DNA of 64,000 bases, taken from Spirochaetota bacterium. Lineage in GTDB: Bacteria; Spirochaetota; Spirochaetia; Treponematales; Treponemataceae. The stretch covers positions 62,001 to 126,000 of the forward strand of contig JAEXRH010000012.1 of the NCBI GenBank assembly GCA_023438065.1. Reading direction: 5' to 3'. Shown here piece by piece: positions 58,242 to 64,000 of this stretch. Each line of letters starts with the position of its first letter. Positions within the stretch are counted from its first letter, which is position 1. Both the position numbers and the translations under genes were made by a program. The notes beneath the pieces are model-generated. The model did not search any database, was not told the origin of the DNA, and saw only the letters and a program-made list of their open reading frames with translations.

Positions 58242-61200
58242 ATGGGCCCCAAGATGAGCTGCGATATCCTCAAGACCGCGATACACCGGTGGCCCGCGAT
58301 GACCGGTGTCTTGTCGCGTTTAAAAGAAGGCGCCTGGCCCTACGAGATAGAGGGAGTACAGGGCGGACTCCACGGGTTTTTCCTCGCCGAGTATCTCGAA
58401 AGCGATCCGGGTCGTCTCGTGATCGTCGTCCCGACGGAAAAGGAGATCGAAAGCCTCGCCGCCGACCTCGACGTCGCGGGGGCCGAGTACGACATCCTCC
58501 CCTGGTGGGGCACGATGGCCTATCGTCCCGTCGCGCGCGGCGCCGTCGTGTTCGGCGAGCGCGCCGCCCGCCTCGCCGAGCTTTGCTCGCCCGTCCGCTC
58601 GAAGCGGGTCCTCGTCATGACCGAGCGGGCTTTTTTGACGCCCGTTCCGCCGCCCGAGTACTTTTCGGGCCTGCTCGCGCGCCTCCGGAAAGGCGATCGC
58701 TTCGATTCCGCCGAGCTCGCCGAACGGCTCGCGCGCTTCGGCTACACGAGGGTCCCGCGCGTCACCGTGCACGGCGAGTTCGCGCTCCGCGGCGAGGTCT
58801 TCGACGTCTTCATGCCCGGCGAGACCTGCGCCCATCGCGTCGTGTTCGAGTTCGACACGGTCGAGGAGATCAAGGCCTTCGACCCGGGCGACCAAAGCTC
58901 GATCGGGAAGCTCGAGGAGCTCGTCGTCTACCCCGCGAAAGAGGTCATCTGGGACGAAGTCAGGATCGACGCGCTCGCGGCTCGGCTCGCTTCCTTGCCT
59001 GAGTTCCCGAACGGGGGCAAGGCCGTCGTCGAGGCGCTGCGCGACCGCGGCGGCCTCGAGGGCGAGGAGCTTTTCTATCCCGTCGCCTTCGACCACCCGT
59101 ACTCGATCCTCGACTATCTCGAGTGGGCCGAACGATCGGGGACGGAGCCGCCCTCGACGGTGTTCTTCCTCGACTACGACCGCCAGGCGAACGCCCAGGA
59201 AAGCCTCGAGCGCGAATACCTCGGGCTCTACCGGAAGCTTCGAGGCTCGCTCGAGCGCACGATGGGCGACGAGGTCGGATCGAACCCGCTCCTCGCCGAG
59301 GTCCCCGAGCCGGGGCGCGAGCTCTTCCGTTTTACCGAGCTCTCCCGGGCCCGCGCGCGGCGCCTCTCGTTCCGCACCATCCACGGCGAGGACGCGCTCG
59401 CGGGAGACCGCCTCGCGATCGCCTGCGACCCGCCCCGGAGCTTCTTCGGCAACATCGTCTATCTCAAGGAAGAGCTCGCCAATCTCGCGAAGGACGGCTG
59501 GAAGATCCACGTCTTCGCCGAGAGCGAGAACCAGGCCCTTCGCGTCGGCGAGATCCTCAAGGACCTTCCCGTCGACATCATCCCGCTCAACCTTTCCTCG
59601 GGCTTCGGCATCCCGGACCTCAAGACCATCGTCATCCAGGAGAACGAGATCTTCGGTCGCCGCAGGCACATCCCGAAATCGGTCAAGCACGCGAAGAGCT
59701 CGGTCATCGACACCTTCATCGAGCTCAACCCCGGCGACTACGTCGTCCACGTCAATTACGGCATCGGACAGTTCAAGGGGATCGAGCGCGTCCGCGCGCT
59801 CGGGAACGAGCGGGACTACATCAAGCTCGAGTACGCGGAGGAGGAAACCGTCTTCATCCCGATCGAGCAGGTGAACCTCGTCCAGCGCTACATCGGCAAC
59901 GAGGGCGACGCGCCCCGGCTCGACCGGCTCGGCTCGAAGAGCTGGGAAAACCGCAAGAACCGCGTCAAGAAATCGGTCGAGGACATCGCCCAGCGGCTCA
60001 TCGACCTTTACTCGCGGCGCAAGGCCGCGCGCGGCTTCGCGTTCCCGAAGGACGGCGAGTGGCAGACCGCCTTCGAGGCCGCCTTCCCCTACGAGGAGAC
60101 CGACGACCAGCTCACGGTGAGCGCCGAGATCAAGGCGGACATGGAAAAGCCCGAACCGATGGACCGGCTCGTCTGCGGCGACGTCGGCTACGGAAAGACC
60201 GAGGTCTCCATGCGCGCGGCGTTCAAGGCCGTCATGGGCGGGAAGCAGGTCGCCTTCCTCGCGCCGACGACCATCCTCGCCGAGCAGCACTTCGACACCC
60301 TTACCGAGCGCTTCCAGAAATTCCCCGTGCGCATCGCGCAGCTCTCGCGCTTCGTGAGCCCGGCGGACCAGAAGAAGACCCTCGAGCGCGTCGCCCGGGG
60401 CGAGGTCGACATCCTCGTCGGCACCCACCGCGTCATCCAGAAGGACGTGAAGTTCAAGGACCTGGGGCTCATGATCATCGACGAGGAACAGCGTTTCGGC
60501 GTCAAGGACAAGGAGCGGCTCAAGGAGATGCGGGCGAACATCGACTCGCTCGCGATGAGCGCGACCCCGATCCCGAGAACCCTCCACATGTCGCTCCTCA
60601 AGATCCGCGACATGAGTCTCCTCACCACCCCGCCGCAGAACCGCCACCCGATCGAGACGGTGATCGACGAGTTCAACGGCGACCGCGTCGCGCGCGCGAT
60701 CAGGCGGGAGGTCGAGCGGGGAGGGCAGGTGTTCTACCTCCACAACCGCGTCGAGAGCCTCGAGGAAACCCGCATCATGGTCGAGAAGCTCGTGCCCGAG
60801 ATGCTCGTCGACTGCGCGCACGGACAGATGAGCGCGACCGAGCTCGAGGAGATATTCCGCCGCTTCAAGATGGGCGGCTTCCACGTGCTCATCGCGACGA
60901 CGATCATCGAGAACGGCATCGACATACCGAACGTCAACACGATCGTCATAGACCGCGCGAACATGTACGGCGTCTCCCAGCTCTACCAGCTCCGCGGCCG
61001 CGTCGGGCGCTCGGACCGGAAGGCGTACGCGTACCTCTTCTATCCCGAGGGAAAGGCCCTTTCGGAGATCGCGATGAAGCGACTCCAGGTGATCTCGGAC
61101 TTCACCGAGCTCGGCAGCGGTTTCAAGATCGCGATGAAGGACATGGAGATCCGGGGAGCCGGAAACCTCCTCGGAAAGGAACAGTCGGGCGAGATCTACT

Positions 61201-61724
61201 CCGTCGGCTTCGACCTCTACCTCAAGATGCTCGAGGAGGCCGTGAACCGCCTCCAGAACGAGGGATTCGAGCCCGAGGCAGACGCCTGGCTCGAACTCGA
61301 GTATTCGGGATACATCCCCGACACCTACATCGAGCTCGCGCAGACCAAGATGGAGGTCTACAAGAAGATCGCCTCCATCTCGACGCAGGACGAGCTCGAC
61401 CGCGTGTACGCGGAGCTTCTCGACCGCTTCGGCCCGATTCCGGACGAGGTACAAAGCCTTCTTTCCCTCGCCGAGATCAGGATCATCTGCCGAAGGCTCT
61501 CGATCGCGAGTCTCAAGGAGAAGCAGGGCCGCGTTCGCGTCGAGTTCTCGCGCGTCTCGAAGGTCTCGGTCGAGCGGCTCCTCAGGATGATGAAGGAGTC
61601 CGCCGGCCGCGTAAAGCTCGATCCCCTGCACGCGAACGTCCTCGTTCTCGAGACCGGGAAGATCGGTCTCAAGGAAAAGAGCGAGTTCATCAGGGAAACG
61701 CTCGAACGGCTCGCCGTGCAGTAG
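58242..61724 (+). CDS. mfd: Transcription-repair coupling factor Mfd
   Basis: 1160 residues, the usual Mfd length. UvrB-homology region at the N-terminus (PYEIEGVQGGLHGFFLAEYL), RNA-polymerase-interacting domain (DYVVHVNYGIGQFKGIERV), and the RecG-like translocase: CGDVGYGKTEVSMRAAFKAV, APTTILAEQHFDTL, IIDEEQRFGVKDKERL, SATPIPRTLHMSL, and QLRGRVGRSDRKAYAYL. The C-terminal D7 domain is present. Mfd removes stalled RNA polymerase and recruits UvrA. The start is uncertain: no ribosome site precedes 58242, and further in-frame ATGs follow at 58254 and 58299. Confidence 0.96.
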   Translation: MGPKMSCDILKTAIHRWPAMTGVLSRLKEGAWPYEIEGVQGGLHGFFLAEYLESDPGRLVIVVPTEKEIESLAADLDVAGAEYDILPWWGTMAYRPVARGAVVFGERAARLAELCSPVRSKRVLVMTERAFLTPVPPPEYFSGLLARLRKGDRFDSAELAERLARFGYTRVPRVTVHGEFALRGEVFDVFMPGETCAHRVVFEFDTVEEIKAFDPGDQSSIGKLEELVVYPAKEVIWDEVRIDALAARLASLPEFPNGGKAVVEALRDRGGLEGEELFYPVAFDHPYSILDYLEWAERSGTEPPSTVFFLDYDRQANAQESLEREYLGLYRKLRGSLERTMGDEVGSNPLLAEVPEPGRELFRFTELSRARARRLSFRTIHGEDALAGDRLAIACDPPRSFFGNIVYLKEELANLAKDGWKIHVFAESENQALRVGEILKDLPVDIIPLNLSSGFGIPDLKTIVIQENEIFGRRRHIPKSVKHAKSSVIDTFIELNPGDYVVHVNYGIGQFKGIERVRALGNERDYIKLEYAEEETVFIPIEQVNLVQRYIGNEGDAPRLDRLGSKSWENRKNRVKKSVEDIAQRLIDLYSRRKAARGFAFPKDGEWQTAFEAAFPYEETDDQLTVSAEIKADMEKPEPMDRLVCGDVGYGKTEVSMRAAFKAVMGGKQVAFLAPTTILAEQHFDTLTERFQKFPVRIAQLSRFVSPADQKKTLERVARGEVDILVGTHRVIQKDVKFKDLGLMIIDEEQRFGVKDKERLKEMRANIDSLAMSATPIPRTLHMSLLKIRDMSLLTTPPQNRHPIETVIDEFNGDRVARAIRREVERGGQVFYLHNRVESLEETRIMVEKLVPEMLVDCAHGQMSATELEEIFRRFKMGGFHVLIATTIIENGIDIPNVNTIVIDRANMYGVSQLYQLRGRVGRSDRKAYAYLFYPEGKALSEIAMKRLQVISDFTELGSGFKIAMKDMEIRGAGNLLGKEQSGEIYSVGFDLYLKMLEEAVNRLQNEGFEPEADAWLELEYSGYIPDTYIELAQTKMEVYKKIASISTQDELDRVYAELLDRFGPIPDEVQSLLSLAEIRIICRRLSIASLKEKQGRVRVEFSRVSKVSVERLLRMMKESAGRVKLDPLHANVLVLETGKIGLKEKSEFIRETLERLAVQ

Positions 61725-61847
61725 CCACGAGGCTGGCGGAGCGCCGTAAAGGGCGGAAAAGGGCGGATTGCATGGCACGTATTCATCTTTTCGCGCTATA
61801 CTAGAGAAGTCGGCCTTTCCGGAGGCCTGTTCGGAGGTTTTTTTCTG

Positions 61848-63434
61848 ATGCTTGAGTTGGACATCAAGACCGTCTTGTTGATCTTCGCGCTCAACAACGT
61901 GATAGGATGCGGGATCATGGCGGCCCTTTGGTCTCAGAGCCGGAAACGGACGCCCGAGGTCGGCTTTTGGCTCGCGTCGAATGTATTGCAGTTATTCGGA
62001 TCCTTTCTCATCGCGCTGCGCGGCGCGATTCCCGATATCGTGTCCATCGTGCTCGCGACGATGCTTCTTTTCGCTGCCTTTGCCCTCTATCTCGTCGGTT
62101 TCGAGCGATACGCCGGAAAGTCCTCTTCGCGCGCGCGCGATGTCGCGGTCTTGTGCGTCCTCGTCGCCGGTAGCGCCTTTTTCACCTATGCCTGGCAGAA
62201 CATCGCCCTCAGGAACGTGAATTACTCCCTGGGCGCGATCTATTACTTCTCGCTCATCGCCTGGCTCTCGTTCGTTCGGGTACAGGGCGAATGGCGCGGG
62301 ATACTCCGTCCTGTCGGGTTCGTCTCGCTCGCCATCGTTCTCGTCAACGCGGTCAGGGCCGCGCAAAACCTCGCCTTTCCCGATCATGCGCCCCTTTTCA
62401 TGCTCGGTCCCGTCGACCGGCTCGTCATCCTCGCGAGCGGCCTGCTTGCCCTCATTCTCAACTTCACCATCGTTCTGGTCGTTTCGCGACGGCTTCTTTC
62501 GGACCTCGAGGGCGACCTGGTCGAGATGTCCCGGGTTTCGCAGGAGCTCTGGCGGGCCAAGGAGCGTTTCGCCAGCGCGTTCATGACCTCGCACAACTCG
62601 ATCGTCATTTCGACCTTGAAGGAAGGGACGATCGTCGAGGTTAACGACGCGTTCGAGCGGAATACGGGTTACTCGCGCGAGGAGTCGGTCGGGAAAACGA
62701 CATCGGGCCTCGACCTTTGGGTCGACCCGTCGGATCGGGAGGCGATCGTCGAATCGCTTTCCCGGGGAGAGGATCTCGTCGAGCGCGAGACGCGCTTCAG
62801 GTGCAAGGACGGCTCGATAATGGTATGCCTTTTCACGACGCGGCGCATCATGCTCGAGCAGGGGGAATGCATCCTGTCGACGATCCAGAACATCACGGAG
62901 CGAAAACGCGCCGAGGAGACGATCCTCCACATGGCGACGCACGACCCGTTGACCGACCTTCCGACGATGAAGCTCGCGCGCGACCGGCTCACGATGGCGA
63001 TTGCCCAGGCGAAACGGACGAAAACCGCCATAGCCGCGCTCTTCATCGACGTAGACGGCTTCAAGGAGATCAACGACACGCGGGGGCACGAGGCGGGCGA
63101 CCGGGCGCTCAGGGCGATCGCCTCGAGGCTCAGGTCATGCGTGCGGGAAAGCGACACCGTCGCGCGGATCGGCGGGGACGAATTCTTCGCGATCATCGCG
63201 AATCTTTCGTCCTCCGAGGCCGCCGGCATCGTCGCGGAGAAGATCGTCGGCGCGTTTTCCCTTCCCGTCCCGATCAACGGCGACGCGGTTCCCGTTACCG
63301 TCAGCATCGGCGTCGCGTACTGGCCCGAGGGGGGAACGACGGCCGACGCGCTCGTCAAGGCGGCAGACGCCGCGATGTACGACGTAAAGCGAGCCGGAAA
63401 GAACGGCTTCGCGTTCGCGGGGAAACGATCATGA
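61848..63434 (+). CDS. Membrane diguanylate cyclase with PAS domain
   Basis: 528 residues with GGAGG upstream of the ATG. Seven predicted membrane helices (residues ~5-220), a PAS domain (~235-350; SIVISTLKEGTIVEVNDAFE, NTGYSREESVGKT) with a PAC tail, then a GGDEF domain (~365-525) with an intact active site RIGGDEFFAI and an inhibitory RxxD motif (RESD) five residues before it. It should make c-di-GMP from two GTP under feedback control. TATACT at 61796-61801 is a probable -10 box. It shares ATGA with the HAD gene. Confidence 0.93.
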   Translation: MLELDIKTVLLIFALNNVIGCGIMAALWSQSRKRTPEVGFWLASNVLQLFGSFLIALRGAIPDIVSIVLATMLLFAAFALYLVGFERYAGKSSSRARDVAVLCVLVAGSAFFTYAWQNIALRNVNYSLGAIYYFSLIAWLSFVRVQGEWRGILRPVGFVSLAIVLVNAVRAAQNLAFPDHAPLFMLGPVDRLVILASGLLALILNFTIVLVVSRRLLSDLEGDLVEMSRVSQELWRAKERFASAFMTSHNSIVISTLKEGTIVEVNDAFERNTGYSREESVGKTTSGLDLWVDPSDREAIVESLSRGEDLVERETRFRCKDGSIMVCLFTTRRIMLEQGECILSTIQNITERKRAEETILHMATHDPLTDLPTMKLARDRLTMAIAQAKRTKTAIAALFIDVDGFKEINDTRGHEAGDRALRAIASRLRSCVRESDTVARIGGDEFFAIIANLSSSEAAGIVAEKIVGAFSLPVPINGDAVPVTVSIGVAYWPEGGTTADALVKAADAAMYDVKRAGKNGFAFAGKRS

Positions 63435-64000
63435 TTAAGGCGCTCGTGCTCGATTACGGGAACGTGATATCGGAGCCCCAGGACTCGCGGTGCTACGCGA
63501 GGATGGCGTCTCTTTCCGGCTTGACCGAGGATTTCTTCAAAGAGGCGTTTTGGCGCTACAGGCCCGATTACGACCGCGGCGCGATCCGCGGCCTCGAGAT
63601 GTACCGGCGGGTCCTCGAGTCCGGCGGGCTCGCGCTCGAGCGCGGTTGGGACCGTTCCGAGGTCGAGCGTCTCGCCGCGCGGCTTCTCGACGAGGACCTC
63701 ATGTCATGGTCGCGCGTTTCGCGCGCGGTGACCGAGTGGGCCCTGTCGATCCGGTCCTCGGGCGTCGCGCTCGGCATTCTTTCGAACATGCCGTTCGACT
63801 TTCTCGAGCGCTACGGCGACTCGATCGAGCTTTTCGCGAAGGCCGACGCGGCCGTCTTTTCGTGCGACGTGGGCATGGTAAAACCCGAGCCCGCGATCTA
63901 TCGCGAGCTCTCCCGCAAGCTTTCCCTCGAGCCCGGCGAGATCGCCTTCTTCGACGATATCGCGGCGAACGTGGAAAGCGCCCGCGCGGCGGGAATACGG
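63431..64000 (+). CDS. HAD-superfamily hydrolase (partial, runs off the window)
   Basis: The first 190 residues are visible. Motif I is LVLDYGNVISEP (Asp nucleophile; DxGxV variant as in YihX-type phosphatases), motif II LGILSNMPF, motif III Lys in VGMVKPEPAIY and motif IV EIAFFDDIAANVESARAAGI. The ATGA overlap with the diguanylate cyclase gene indicates coupling. Probably a small-molecule phosphatase; substrate unknown. The 3' end lies outside the window. Confidence 0.9.
   Translation, partial: MIKALVLDYGNVISEPQDSRCYARMASLSGLTEDFFKEAFWRYRPDYDRGAIRGLEMYRRVLESGGLALERGWDRSEVERLAARLLDEDLMSWSRVSRAVTEWALSIRSSGVALGILSNMPFDFLERYGDSIELFAKADAAVFSCDVGMVKPEPAIYRELSRKLSLEPGEIAFFDDIAANVESARAAGIR

Noticed and set aside
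58320..61778. A 1,152-codon open frame on the minus strand across mfd
   Set aside because: It is antisense to a complete Mfd, has an Asp/Glu/Val/Leu-rich composition expected from the complement of GC-rich codons, and shows no motif or ribosome site.
1..64000. CRISPR array, insertion sequence, prophage or integrated plasmid
   Set aside because: No spaced direct repeats, transposase, integrase, phage structural gene or duplicated tRNA end was seen on either strand.

Overview
This is a GC-rich bacterial chromosome segment that reads as a free-living or fermentative spirochaete close to Treponema/Spirochaeta. The markers are a periplasmic flagellar sheath protein FlaA, a radical SAM protein of the spirochaete-specific 'spiro-SPASM' type, a TGS-domain nucleoside kinase, an RsbU/V/W module, and the order amidase - GerMN protein - flaA - rpsT - HU - lnt - rho - rpmE, which as I remember it resembles the Treponema pallidum order. 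Species cannot be fixed from the window. No phage, insertion sequence, CRISPR array or rRNA was seen.

Layout. 1-5.1 kb (minus): 5' part of a TGS/nucleoside kinase, tandem tRNA-Pro and tRNA-Arg, a ComFB-domain protein, an HD phosphohydrolase and an Aquifex-type aconitase. 5.2-6.6 kb (plus): two uncharacterised proteins. 6.7-12.3 kb (minus): RsbW-, RsbV- and RsbU-like partner-switching proteins, a ParB-fold protein, a metallophosphoesterase and a membrane-anchored TPR protein with an Mrr-like end. 12.3-15.1 kb (plus): two envelope TPR proteins. 15.2-18.5 kb (minus): xseA-xseB-mutL. 18.6-25.2 kb (plus): the most unusual block, a spiro-SPASM radical SAM enzyme with a nucleotidyltransferase-like N-terminus, a glycosyltransferase-like protein, a three-part SpsF/SpsG-like/methyltransferase fusion and an ATP-grasp ligase. 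It runs directly into amidase, GerMN protein and flaA, so an envelope or flagellar glycan role is a reasonable guess.

28-41.5 kb: a (p)ppGpp synthetase fused to TPRs, tRNA-Glu, a JAB-DinG helicase fusion, PlsC, a tiny zinc-ribbon protein, S20, HU, Lnt, a response regulator, a TPR mini-protein, bactofilin, a CinA-type deamidase, Rho, a ~300-base structured intergenic region, L31 and a PIG-V-like mannosyltransferase. 41.6-45 kb: a GH16 glucanase lipoprotein and a periplasmic-binding-fold/PAS/LuxR regulator. 45.2-51.5 kb: adhE with Rex-like operators upstream, a membrane metallophosphoesterase, an RlmK-like methyltransferase and rex itself. 51.7-64 kb: ileS, a lipoprotein, two zinc-ribbon proteins, a REC/PilZ-like protein, a periplasmic protein, mfd, a membrane diguanylate cyclase and a partial HAD hydrolase.

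Two window-wide themes. First, at least six genes without a Shine-Dalgarno sequence have a -10 box ending 6 to 8 bases before the start codon, which predicts leaderless mRNAs. Second, many proteins are domain fusions. Together the genes cover envelope/flagellar biogenesis, redox-controlled fermentation, alarmone and c-di-GMP signalling, and DNA repair.
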